A stretch of 64,000 bases of DNA, taken from the NCBI GenBank assembly GCA_034509735.1, contig JACGWO010000013.1, forward strand, positions 13,164,136 to 13,228,135. Reading direction: 5' to 3'. Position numbers and translations under genes: made by a program. Positions 53,939-64,000 of the stretch are shown piece after piece (position 1 is the first letter of the stretch; every line of letters begins with the position of its first letter). The notes beneath the pieces are model-generated. The model was given only the letters and a program-made list of their open reading frames with translations. It ran no database searches and was not told the DNA's origin. Source of the stretch: Sesamum alatum. Its lineage: Eukaryota > Streptophyta > Magnoliopsida > Lamiales > Pedaliaceae.

Positions 53939-55016
53939 CTTGAGATCAGGGTATTGGCAATTGCGGATTGAAGAAGGGTCTATTCCAAAGACAGCTTTTC
54001 GAACCAGGTATGGCCATTATGAATTTGTTGTTATGCCATTTGGGTTAACAAATGCCCCTGCCGCTTTCATGTCGTTGATGAACAAAACATTACAGTCATT
54101 TCTTGATAAATTTGTGATTGTGTTTATTGATGATATTCTAATATACTCTAGTAGTCACGGGGAACATGAACAACATTTAATGCCAGTTTTACAAATTTTG
54201 AGAGAAAAACAACTGTATGCTAAGTTTAGCAAATGTGAATTTTGGATGGAAGAGATTGCTTTCTTAGGGCATGTTGTTTCGAAGCAAGGGGTACAACCTG
54301 ATCCGGCAAAAGTTAAGGCTATTTTAGAGTGGGAGCCACCTAAAAATGCATCGGAAGTTCGCAGTTTTCTGGGATTGGCTGGGTATTATAGAAGATTTGT
54401 GAAAGATTTCTCTGTGATTGCGAGACCCTTGACGAATCTGTTAAAGAAGAATGTACCATTCAATTGGAATGACATGTGTGATAAGAGTTTTGAAGAATTG
54501 AAGAAAAGACTTACCTCAGCACCTATTCTTGCATTGCCATCTGGGAGTGGAGGATATGTGGTATATACTGATGCTTCACGGCAAGGACTCGGATGTGTTT
54601 TGATGCAACATGGAAGGGTTATAGCTTATGCTTCGAGGCAGTTGAGGCCGCATGAATTGAACTATCCGACCCATGATCTAGAATTGGTAGCGATTGTACA
54701 TGCATTGAAAATCTGGAGGCATTATCTGTATGGAGAGACGTTTCAGATATTTACAGATCATAAAAGTTTAAAGTATATTCCAACACAGAAAGAGTTGAAT
54801 TTTAGGCAAAGAAGGTGGATCGAGCTGTTGAAGGACTACGATTGTACTATTGATTATCACCCCGAAAAAGCAAATGTAGTTGCAGATGCGTTGAGTAGAA
54901 AGACGATGGACCAATTAGCAGGTATGATTTGCTATAATGTGGAGTATTTAGCTGCCCTCAGAGCAATGAATGTGAGTTTTAGCGTTGTTGATGATCTTTT
55001 ACTTGCCACTCTTTAA
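53913..55016 (+). pseudogene. Gypsy D RT core and RNase H
   Basis: [23 protein letters not shown] and [10 protein letters not shown] (catalytic F-I-D-D) are followed by the connection region and RNase H ([42 protein letters not shown]), with all acidic residues kept. It ends at TAA (55014-55016) in the same frame as the following integrase, consistent with a CAA-to-TAA change. Confidence 0.88.
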
Positions 55017-56168
55017 GTGAAGCCCTCCCTTAGGGACAAAGTTAAGAATGCACAGAATAGTGATCCGTACTTGCAGAAAATGAAAGCCAAGGCACAAGAA
55101 GGAAAGAACGATCAATATATAATACAAGAAGATGGTATGTTATTAAATGGGAAGCGTATGTGTGTGTCGAATGTAGAGGAATTGAGAACGGAGATTATGC
55201 ACGAGGCGCACTATGCACCGTATGCGATGCATCCTGGCAGTACCAAGATGTATCGAGACCTGAGACCCTATTATTGGTGGCCAACCATGAAGAAAGATGT
55301 TGCAGAGTTTGTGGCTAAATGTTTAACTTGTCAGCAAGTTAAGGCAGAACACCAAGCACCAGCCGGTAAGCTTCATCCTTTATCTATACCTGAATGGAAA
55401 TGGGAAAAGATTAGTATGGATTTTATCATTGGACTACCACGTACGTTTAAGAGACATGATGCTATTTGGGTGATCGTGGATAGATTGACTAAATCTGCTC
55501 ACTTTTTGCCTGTAAGACAAAATGATTCTTTAGATAAGTTGGCTGAGTTGTACGTTTCGGAAATTGTGAGATTACATGGGGTTCCTACTTCTATAGTCTC
55601 CGACAGAGATCCTCGGTTTACATCTCATTTTTGGGGAAGCTTGCAAAGGGCATTAGGTACCAGGTTGCACTTTAGTACAGCATTCCATCCTCAAACAGAT
55701 GGACAATCAGAAAGGACCATTCAGACGTTAGAGGACATGATGAGAGCCTGTGTGATTGAGTTCAGAGGAAACTAGGATGATCATTTACCACTGATAGAAT
55801 TTGCATATAATAATAGTTTTCATTCTAGTATTGGCATGGCTCCTTATGAAGCTTTGTATGGAAAAAAATGTCGAAGTCCAATATGTTGGGATGTTGAGGG
55901 ATTGAGACAACTTGAAGGGCCCGAATTAGTCCAAGAAACAGTGGATAAGATACAAACAGTCAAAAAATATTTGAAGGCAGCTCAAGATCGGCAGAAAAGC
56001 TATGTTGACAAACATCGCAGGGAGATGGAATATGAGGTGGGAGAAAAAGTTTTTCTGAAAGTATCACCATGGAGGGGAATCTTAAGATTCGGTAAGCAAG
56101 GAAAGTTAAGTCCGAGATATATTGGGCCGTATGAAATTATTGAGCGAGTTGGACCACTAGTTTATTGA
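55017..56168 (+). pseudogene. Gypsy D integrase (two open pieces)
   Basis: The H-H-C-C zinc region ([13 protein letters not shown]...CLTCQQVK) and the catalytic D-D-E residues ([32 protein letters not shown]) are intact. A TAG at 55773-55775 stands where Trp is expected before DDHLPLIEFAYNN. The second piece (55836-56168) carries the MAPYEALYGKKCRSP and SPRYIGPYEIIERVG blocks and ends with TGA. Confidence 0.87.
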
Positions 56169-56468
56169 TTAGCATTACCAGCAGAGTTGTCTCAGATACA
56201 TGATGTGTTCCATGTGTCCATGTTACGTCGATATCGATCTGATCCTAGTCACATTTTGCGTGAACCAGAGATAGAAATATCTGAGGGATTAACGTACATA
56301 GAAGAACCAATATAAATTTTGGATCGGAGTATAAAGAAGTTGAGGAATAAAGAAATACCAATGGTGAAGGTAAAATGGAGTCATCACTCTCCCAGAGAAG
56401 CCACTTGGGAGGTTGAGGAGAGTATGAGAGAAAAGTATCCATATTTATTCCATGAGCCGGTACGTTAA
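56169..56468 (+). pseudogene. Gypsy D integrase tail with chromodomain-like end
   Basis: In the same frame after the stop: LALPAELSQIHDVFHVSMLR, another stop (TAA near 56313), then KEIPMVKVKWSHHSPREATW and EESMREKYPYLF. The V-K-V-K-W...A-T-W-E order is that of the chromodomain-like C-terminus of plant chromoviruses, thought to steer integration to heterochromatin. Confidence 0.75.
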
Positions 56469-56494
56469 TTAAATTTCGGGACGAAATTTTTATT

Positions 56495-56507
56495 AGGAGG
56501 GGAGAAT
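56495..56507 (+). other. Polypurine tract of Gypsy D
   Basis: AGGAGGGGAGAAT directly before the 3' LTR. Confidence 0.8.
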
Positions 56508-58583
56508 TGTGACGCCCACAAATTTTTAATACATAATTATGGGGTTAATTTCGTAATTATTTAAGAAAATTTAGTTAATTAGTAGATATATTATAGATTA
56601 AATTGTGATCATATTAAAACTTGAACGGAGTGAATTGGAGCTTTATATAATATTTGGGAACAAATTATATTAATTAAGAAATTAGAAAGGACGTAATGGG
56701 TATTTTGAAAAAAAATATTAAAATTTAAAAAAATAAAAAATAAAAAAAAAGAGGTTGGATAAAGATGGGTGCATCAGCACCCATCAGTTTACTTTTTATT
56801 ATATATATTAAACACACACACATTTAAAACACATACACTAAACACACACACAGAAACGAAATCGGCGCAAATTGAGGTAAGAAATAATTACATTTTAATT
56901 AGTTTTAATTTATATAATTATATTATTTAATAAGTGCATTTATTAAATGTTATTTATACTCCTCGATTTAGTGTTTAACCGGAGAATTTTATGAATTTGA
57001 GTATTTATAATTAGTGCCTGGTAAATGTCTCAATTAAATTAGGGGTGTTATAATTAATAGCTTAAACTGCTTAATTTACTAGATTTAATAATTTCTACAA
57101 TTGATTGGCTTAGTTTAATCGGGTTAAAAATTTTATTTGAGAAATATTATAGAATATATTTGAAAATGTTATATTTAGTAAAAGATAAGTATATTTTGAG
57201 ATAAATATAATCCAAGAATTGTTATTATGAATGGTAATTATAATAGGATGAAGGGTTTAATGAAATATTGAGAGATTGGTGAAATATATATATATATATA
57301 AATACTATTTAATACTTTATTTAGGAATTGACATTCTAGATATTAATTATACGTATTATACCTTATGATAGGACACGGGGATAAAATATATGATCGTACG
57401 ACTTCATATCAGCTAGCTAAATCTATATAAGATCGAGGTAAGTAAATAATTAGTGCCGCTTATATATGTTCCTTTTTCCTATTAGTGTTGTGTACGTAAA
57501 CAATTAGTATTATCTATATATGTTTCATTTTTTGGTGATATTACTTTTATGTGAGCCTATGATTCGTGCTTGACTAATCTATTTTGAATTGTATGAGTAG
57601 TTGATGATTACTTTGAACGATTATGTCGTGAAAGTAAAATGAGGAAACCTATTGAGATATGCTATTTGGTTGTTTGATATCACTGTTATATGCTTGTACG
57701 TGAAAAATGCGACTATGTGTTTTTATGTGGCTAGTTGGCTTACAAGAACGGTGATATGTGGAATCGAGGGAGTGATGGAAATTAAATGTAATTATGATAT
57801 GAATACCCCTTGATGTTGTTGAATAGCCCACGTGGCAAAATGAAATGAAAAGAGCTATGATGCGATGTGGAAAGAGCTATGATGCGAAATGAAAAGAGCT
57901 ATGATGCGAAATGAGATTGATGAGTCTGTGTGGCATGCCAAGGGGGTTCATGTATATGTGTATAATAAATGGTGAGGTTGAGTTGGTGGAGAAAAACACT
58001 ATATCACCTTCTGGCAAGCCAACTAGGTTAATGCGAGTTTGATTGATTGTCTAATCATGAGATGATTACATGGAATAATGAAATGAAATGTGCTTGATCA
58101 AGTTGATTATATATTATATACGTTGCTTATTTTGTCTTGTTGAAACTACATTTGAGGTGCGTATATAGTTGGTGCCGATTGTTTACTTATTGAGTTGCAG
58201 GCTCATCCCTCTGCTAATATTTTCAGGTATAAACTTTGCTGTGCTTATTCACGACAGATAGGTCCACGTTTTGCATTCAAGTCAGGTCGGGCCAGTATGC
58301 AGTTTTCTCCTCATCATAAATAGAAATAGACGTCTCATTTTGGATTAAAAACGAGAATGACATGTAAACTAACTATAACGGTTCCATTTTTGACGTACTT
58401 TATATATATGTATATATGATCTTGTGGATGAGATATTAAATATTCTTGTTGTGATGATGAGACTATGTGTATATATACTCAATAGGGACTAGATTATGTG
58501 CCTAATTATACATATAATCAGGGTTTACATTAAGTGTGATATTTAAGGAAGATATAGTCGTAGTGTCGTTAGAGGGTGCTACA
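56508..58583 (+). repeat. 3' LTR of Gypsy D
   Basis: 2076 bp, TGTGACGCCCACAAATTT...GGGTGCTACA. It includes a degenerate tandem GAAAAGAGCTATGATGCG repeat (57845-57910, three units). Only its last 226 bp are matched in the 5' copy. Confidence 0.85.
57845..57910 (+). repeat. Short tandem repeat in LTR D (AGAGCTATGATGCG units)
   Basis: Three units of about 22 bp share AAAGAGCTATGATGCGA. Confidence 0.8.
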
Positions 58584-59147
58584 GGACCCCCCTGAGGATG
58601 TAGAGCAATTAATGAGGTTGGCTCAAAAATACATAGATGAAGAAGAAATGAATGCAATGAAGGATGGGAATGGATGGGGGGTCGAGGTCGCGATCGAACC
58701 ACGGACAGAGGCCGAGACCGAAGGGTGCGATCTGAAAAATATCACGAGGCACCATATCAGCTTAGATTCCACAGATACACCCCATTGCGAGCTTCCAGGG
58801 AACAAATGATGATGATGGTTGAAAAAGCAAATGTACTCCAGTGGCCCAAGAAAACGCGAGCCACACCATCAAAGAGATACTTGGGTAACAAATATTGCAA
58901 ATTTCACAAGGAAAAAGGACACGACATCGAGGACTGTCTTCAGTTGAAAGATGAAATAGAAAGATTGGTCAGACAAGGATACTTTAAGGATTACGTAAGA
59001 GAACCCCGAAAATTTGAGAATGAGAGGGAGCACAGAGATACACGAAGAGAGAGGTCGAGGAGCAGACCCCATAGTAGAGAGAGGTTCCGGCATAAAGAGG
59101 ATAGATGAGACGATAGACAGGACGAGGTCGCACGCAATTATGCTCCG
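58584..59147 (+). pseudogene. Gypsy E gag C-terminal part
   Basis: DPPEDVEQLMRLAQKYIDEE (58586 onward) is the end of the Gag core. After a frame change near 58670 the frame reads an arginine-rich stretch, then YCKFHKEKGHDIEDCLQLKD (about 58895-58955), the knuckle-like C-x-F-H...G-H...D-C element of Tat Gag, and a basic R/E-repeat tail ending at TGA 59106-59108. Confidence 0.75.
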
Positions 59148-60016
59148 GTGAAAGGGGTCATTCATACGATTGCGGGCGGACCTACAGGTGGTGATTCAGC
59201 AAGGTCGAGGAAGAGATATGCTCGATACGGATACGGGAGCTCAGAGAGGAGAGAATTGGTAGTAAGTGTAGAGCAGAATGAAGAAATCACGTTTAGTAAG
59301 AAAGACATGGTAGCGGAAGCAGGGTCACAGAACGACCCCATGGTGATAAAAATGGACATCGCGAATTATTATGTGCACAAGGTGCTGATTGATAATGGCA
59401 GTTCGGTAGACATTGTGTTCATGGAAGTATTGAGGAAAATGGGATTTGATGCTGCCCGGCTACAACCAGTTCAGACTCCCTTAGTAGGATTCGGAGGAAG
59501 TGAGGTAACACCGTTGGGAACCATTGACCTCCCCGCCTCGTTAGGCGACGAACCGAGAAGGAAACTTTAATGATAAAATTTTTGGTCGTTGATACTCCAT
59601 TTGCTTATAATGTGATTTTGGGGAGACCCAGTTTAAACTTGTTTCAGGCTATTGTATCCACTTACCACTTGAAGATGAAATTTCCAACAACAGGTGGAAT
59701 AGCAGAGGTATGTTGCGACCAGCGAGAGGCGAGGAGATGTTATAATCTCTCTTTAACAAAGAAAGAAGAAGAAGACACGAGAGCCAAACGGAGGATAGGG
59801 GCCAACCACCCTGAAGAAGTCATGGATACCTTGAAAAAATCGAAGCCCGAACGGATAGAACCAGTGGAAGAGCACAAAGTAATCGAGTTGAATCCAGGGG
59901 AGCCCAACAGGACCATAAGGATTGGGTCGCGAATGACATCAAACTTAGAAACGTTGATGATCGCGTTTTTAAGGGAAAATTCTAACATGTTCGCATGGAG
60001 CCCGTCGGACTTTTAG
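59148..60016 (+). pseudogene. Gypsy E protease (two open pieces)
   Basis: 59148-59570 contains VLIDNGSSVDIVF with the catalytic Asp (D-N-G-S-S) intact and LVGFGGSEVTPLG. 59570-60016, in another frame, continues [20 protein letters not shown], the protease C-terminal motif, then an acidic linker to RT. A stop (TAG 60014-60016) precedes the RT. Confidence 0.8.
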
Positions 60017-60577
60017 GGAATAGATCCAGAGGTCATCGTGCATAGGCTCAATGTAGACCCGCAGATGCGACCTGTGAAGCAAAAGAAACGATCGTTCGGC
60101 ATAGAAAGAAACAAAATCATTGAGGAAGAGGTCAACAAGCTTCTTCAGGCGGGATATGTAGCGGAGGTCCAGTACACAGAATGGTTATCAAACGTGATGA
60201 TAGTGCCCAAGGCGTCAGGCAAATGGCGAATGTGTACAGATTTTACAGACCTGAACAAAGCATGTCCAAAGGACCCGTACCCGCTACCTCGAATAGACCT
60301 GCTGGTGGATTCGACCGCAGGATGTGCATTGTTCAGCATGATGGACGCATACAAGTATATCACCAGATCTTCATGGCGGAGGAAGATAGAGATAAGACAT
60401 CATTCGTTACTGAATATGGCATTTATTGTTATAATGTAATGCCTTTTGGATTAAAAATGCAGGTGCTACTTACCAAAGGTTGGTGAATAGGATGTTCAAG
60501 GAGCTGATCGGCCATTCTTTGGAAGTGTATGTGCATGACATGTTGGTCAAGAGCAAAGAGGACAAACATCACCTTGA
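60017..60577 (+). pseudogene. Gypsy E reverse transcriptase N-terminal half, catalytic Asp lost
   Basis: HRLNVDPQMRPVKQKKRSF, VNKLLQAGYVAEVQYTEWLS, RMCTDFTDLNKACPKDPYPL and FSMMDAYK are clear RT motifs. After frame changes near 60350 and 60460 the sequence gives YGIYCYNVMPFGLK and then VYVHDMLVKSK. The catalytic Y-V-D-D box therefore reads Y-V-H-D (CAT at 60534-60536). The element is cut at 60577 by a Copia LTR. Confidence 0.8.
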
Positions 60578-61018
60578 TGAAAGATTATGTGGATCGTCCC
60601 GGGAAAAGCGGCGAATGCGGAAGCGCGGTATAATTAAAAATTAAAACGGAATTTAAACATGCTTTTAAATTAAAAAACACGTTTCAAAGGGTGTGCCTTT
60701 TGAAATTTTCCCGGGCATTCGGTGTATCTCATGAACGTATAACATAAAATAAATCATGGAGGCCATAGGGTTGAAAATTAAAGAGGGACGAAAATTTTAA
60801 AACGAGACCTACCCGTTATCGTTTTCGTCTTCAACGGCTACACGCGTTGTTCCCCGTTTTGCACCAAGATCCCGTCTTTTGAGACCCTCTAATTCGTGAC
60901 ACACGATCCACCCACGTATCTTGCACGTCGTGCTAGCAACGAACAAGTGTATAATTTTGGAGTGGATGAATCAATAACACATTATCAATTAATGGTATTG
61001 ATTCATCAAGATTCTAAT
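60578..61018 (-). repeat. LTR end (R-U5 side) of a G2-type Copia element, up to the gap
   Basis: TGAAAGATTATGTGGATCG... is nearly identical to the complement of the G2 LTR end. Left flank CTTGA (60573-60577) would be the target duplication. It runs into the N gap. Confidence 0.88.
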
Positions 61019-61518
61019 NNNNNNNNNNNNNNNNNNNNNNNNNNNNNNNNNNNNNNNNNNNNNNNNNNNNNNNNNNNNNNNNNNNNNNNNNNNNNNNNNN
61101 NNNNNNNNNNNNNNNNNNNNNNNNNNNNNNNNNNNNNNNNNNNNNNNNNNNNNNNNNNNNNNNNNNNNNNNNNNNNNNNNNNNNNNNNNNNNNNNNNNNN
61201 NNNNNNNNNNNNNNNNNNNNNNNNNNNNNNNNNNNNNNNNNNNNNNNNNNNNNNNNNNNNNNNNNNNNNNNNNNNNNNNNNNNNNNNNNNNNNNNNNNNN
61301 NNNNNNNNNNNNNNNNNNNNNNNNNNNNNNNNNNNNNNNNNNNNNNNNNNNNNNNNNNNNNNNNNNNNNNNNNNNNNNNNNNNNNNNNNNNNNNNNNNNN
61401 NNNNNNNNNNNNNNNNNNNNNNNNNNNNNNNNNNNNNNNNNNNNNNNNNNNNNNNNNNNNNNNNNNNNNNNNNNNNNNNNNNNNNNNNNNNNNNNNNNNN
61501 NNNNNNNNNNNNNNNNNN
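61019..61518. other. Scaffold gap of exactly 500 N
   Basis: Exactly 500 undetermined bases, a conventional placeholder length, so the true distance is unknown. Confidence 0.98.
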
Positions 61519-63179
61519 AAATCCTAGTCAAATTAGGCTTTGATTAAGTCAAATTAATCATGGCCCTTCATCTCATCATTCTCTAGATCAAATCTTGTCC
61601 ATCCATTTTGATGGGCTTTATGGAATGGGCCTATTTAATTCTAAATTAAATATTCCCATGGACTTTATATTAAAATCCTATTTAATATACTAAGCCCATT
61701 AATTAATGGAATGGACTTTATTTAATTCCAAATTAAATAGTCCATGGACTTTATATTAAATCCTATTTAATACCAAGCCCATTAATTAATTCCATGGAAT
61801 GGGATTATTTAATTCTAAATTAAATAGTCCCATGGACTTTATATTAAATCCCATTTAATATACTAAGCCCATTAATTAATTAATGGAATGGACTTTATTT
61901 AATTCCAAATTAAATAGTCCATGGACTTTATATTAAATCCTATTTAATACCAAGCCCATTAATTAATTAATTCACCCTTTTAATCTAATTAAAAGGAAAG
62001 CCCATGCTTTGTAAAATTCATAAATCTAATTTATGAACTCAAGCCCGATTATTCCAAATAATACATCGAGGCTTGTATCTCCAAGAAGTATAATTTAATT
62101 CCATTAAATTAAACCTTCTCCCGGAATTAATTCCAAATTAATTCCCTTTCATTTGGTGTAGCGGGTGTGACTCTTTAGGTTCACCTTTCAGCTAGACTTG
62201 GACCTACTTTTCGTTATTTCATAACTAAAGTAGTCCGTTACCATGGGTGGCCATCTAGCAACGGTCCATGGCACTAGAGACTAGGTGAATTTATGGTGTG
62301 AACATTTAGGCTCCGAGTATATACGCAGGTGCGGTCCTACCGACGCTCGATACGTACGGGTACGGTCCTACTGTCGCCTGTCTCCCGGCCTTTAGTCTAG
62401 GGGTCGGTTCCCATCGTTGACTAGGCAACTATGCATAATGCTCGAGATAGGTTTAACTCGACGTAGGAAATCCTTTCCCACTACATCAAGTGCTATGGCC
62501 ATAGACTTTGTGAGTCTAAACCATCTCCGAGCGCATAGGAGATCTTGCTGTCATATCCTTTGACAGGGGACAGATCCTATCTTGGAATTCACCGTTCTTA
62601 CATACTCCGACTGCACTGGACGAGGCTTATGATGACCATGTGATATAATCGGTCAAATTTCACCAGATCCAAGATACAGCCTTAGTATGTAGGGGACTGC
62701 CGTGATCCTCAAGTCCGAGGACTAATCCCGTACTATCGGAACCGGAATACGAGTCATACCGACCAAGCCCGAGTAGCTTCTATATGACGATTCCCGCGAG
62801 TCACCTCAGTCGGCCGCTCCCCAGCTGACCGACCCACTAACACTGCTTAGACGATCCTCGTCACCCGTCGATGAAACACGACAGCAGATGCTTAGTGCAA
62901 GTCTCAAATGGATTTCTCGATGCCCTGTCTCGAGATTCCTTTGACTTGGAGTATTTCAGACTGATTCGGCGAAACTGATTTCATGAACCTACCTCCAAGC
63001 GTAGTTCCAATTTCCCGAAATGTTATTTCAGTCTGTGGGCGTTTGTTGTGATATCGTAATCGATGCAAGCAGTAAGTACAACAAACTCATGCCTATGAAT
63101 CCTTACTACATTCATTAACATAATATTACTTGTTCACAGATTGACGAATGGTTCTCAGAACAGCCAATACCATTGACTT
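61519..63179 (-). repeat. LTR of family C, plus-strand right end truncated by 20 bp
   Basis: It aligns with the minus-strand solo LTR at 48796-51027 from its middle to CATTGACTT, but lacks the final TCTGGTCACCTATTCTAACA. It has four tandem ~88-bp units (61624-61965). It joins directly to Copia RT sequence at 63180. Confidence 0.88.
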
Positions 63180-64000
63180 GCACAGGACTGATATCTGCTA
63201 GTCACGCTCAAAGCGTATGCAATGTCAGGCCTGGGTAGCAGTGGACGCATTATGGATGCTACCTATGCATAGGGGATGACTTTCATCTTTTCAACATCGT
63301 CTGGCGGGGACTGTTCTTGGACAACTTGATATGCCTCCATAGGAAGGAACCTCGTTTGGATTCCCGGTCCATTCGATATCTCTTTGACTTTCTCCATATA
63401 CGAGTTTTGGGTGAGTTTAAACCTGACAATCTGGAATGATCTAGATATGTAGGATGCTTCACCCAAGTCCTTCATGGAAAACTTGGTTGGCAGCCATGCT
63501 TTCGTGTTTCCTAACATTCTGACGTCATTTCCAATGAGCAGAATGTCATCCACGTAAAGCACTAGGAACACTATGGAGCTCCCACTGACCTTCTTGTATA
63601 CACAAGACTCGGATTCGTTTTTGATGAAGTCATAACCCCGTATTACTTCATCAAATCGAATGTTCCAACTCCGGGAAGCTTGTTTGAGGCCATAGATGGA
63701 CTTCTGGAGACGACAGACCTTCTGTTCTTCTCCAGCGACCGTGAAAACCCTCCGGCTGATCCATATAGATCTCTTCTTCAACAAAACCGTTGAGGAAGGC
63801 CGTTTTCACGTCCATCTGCCATATTTCATAGTCATACCATGCTGCTATGGCAAGCAGGATCCGAATGGATTTAGCCATGGCTACTGGCGAGTAGGTATCC
63901 TCAAAATCGACCCCGGGTCGTTGAGTGTATCCCTTAGCTACAAGCCTAGCCTTGAAGGTAGTAACCTCTCCATCAACGCCGAGTTTGCGCTTGTAGACCC
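63180..64000 (-). pseudogene. Copia RT fragment (G2-type), runs off the window
   Basis: The minus strand carries RT motifs MDVKTAFLNG (about 63812), SIYGLKQASRSWN and YVDDILLIGND (about 63560), very close to G2. A +1 A at about 63747 breaks the frame. Between 63230 and 63450 there are many small indels against G1 and G2 with few substitutions. RNase H, polypurine tract and LTR start are missing at the left junction. Confidence 0.8.

Larger units (their letters stand above)
51449..58583 (+). mobile_element. Gypsy element D (chromovirus, Tekay/Del-like) with truncated 5' LTR
   Basis: 5' LTR remnant 51449-51674, primer site, gag-protease-RT-RNase H-integrase with a chromodomain-like tail (51786-56468), polypurine tract and a complete 3' LTR (56508-58583). 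The gag type ([15 protein letters not shown]), the AATTTCGGGACGAAATTT sequence before the polypurine tract and the integrase tail point to the Tekay/Del group. Two frameshifts and at least four nonsense codons, mostly C-to-T type, inactivate it. The right flank is gag of element E. Confidence 0.85.
58584..60577 (+). mobile_element. Gypsy element E (Tat-type), internal fragment from gag to RT
   Basis: It begins inside gag at the right border of element D and ends inside RT at 60577, where a Copia LTR is inserted. It belongs to a different Tat-type family from A/B by sequence. LTRs are not in the window. Confidence 0.75.

Noticed and set aside
60896..61543. ORFs spanning the N gap
   Set aside because: They are translated through 500 undetermined bases and mean nothing.
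1..64000. Host protein-coding, tRNA or rRNA genes
   Set aside because: Every coding stretch I could recognise is from a mobile element or viral relic. TGGTATCAGAGC matches are retroelement primer sites, not tRNA genes. I could not run tRNAscan-SE, which would settle this.

Overview
This window is plant nuclear DNA, most likely from a eudicot. It consists almost entirely of nested transposable elements, and I see no convincing host gene, tRNA, rRNA or CRISPR array. The evidence is several superfamilies of plant LTR retrotransposons with initiator-tRNA primer sites, MULE- and hAT-type DNA elements, plant-mobile-domain (PMD) pseudogenes and a small endogenous pararetrovirus remnant. I cannot name the species. 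A 500-N scaffold gap lies at 61019-61518.

Layout, left to right. 1-4400: an LTR-like scrap, then two copies of a long-TIR, MULE-like element (753-1942 and 2816-4021). Each carries a decayed GRF-type zinc-finger ORF. A decayed MURA transposase tail lies between them, and a pararetrovirus RT scrap sits inside the second copy. 4396-13849: Gypsy element A of the Tat type, on the minus strand, with 3' LTR, polypurine tract, antisense PMD gene and an internally deleted gag/pol stub. It has been hit by a hAT element (7181-8047), a 9-bp-TSD MULE-type element carrying a GRF ORF (10499-11352) and a solo Copia LTR (11464-13402). 13850-43942: Gypsy element B, same family, plus strand, head-to-head with A, with LTR, gag, protease, RT, two RNase H domains, integrase and then an antisense PMD ORF. 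It is split by two complete Copia elements: G1 (19529-29722, minus, TSD GTTCT) in pol and G2 (32595-43075, plus, TSD TTGAC) in the PMD ORF.

43943-51448: a rubble zone of a related Copia family C (LTR plus leader, LTR fragments, a solo LTR with TSD TAGGA, and decayed pol). 51449-58583: chromovirus-like Gypsy D with a complete 3' LTR but only 226 bp of its 5' LTR. 58584-60577: part of another Tat-like Gypsy (E), whose gag received D. 60578-64000: LTR and RT pieces of a minus-strand Copia around the scaffold gap.

The target-site duplications give an insertion order. A and B are the old substrate, and the hAT, MULE, solo LTR, G1 and G2 came later. G2 is youngest: its 2-kb LTRs differ by one substitution and about eight homopolymer indels. 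G1 LTRs differ by roughly 23 substitutions and an ~84-bp deletion.

The two observations I rate highest are these. First, a GRF zinc-finger ORF is carried between long TIRs in three separate elements. Second, the untranslated leaders of the Copia elements hold a 0.3-0.7 kb CpG-rich array of perfect hairpins with purine loops, and the stems show compensatory base changes between units and between families.
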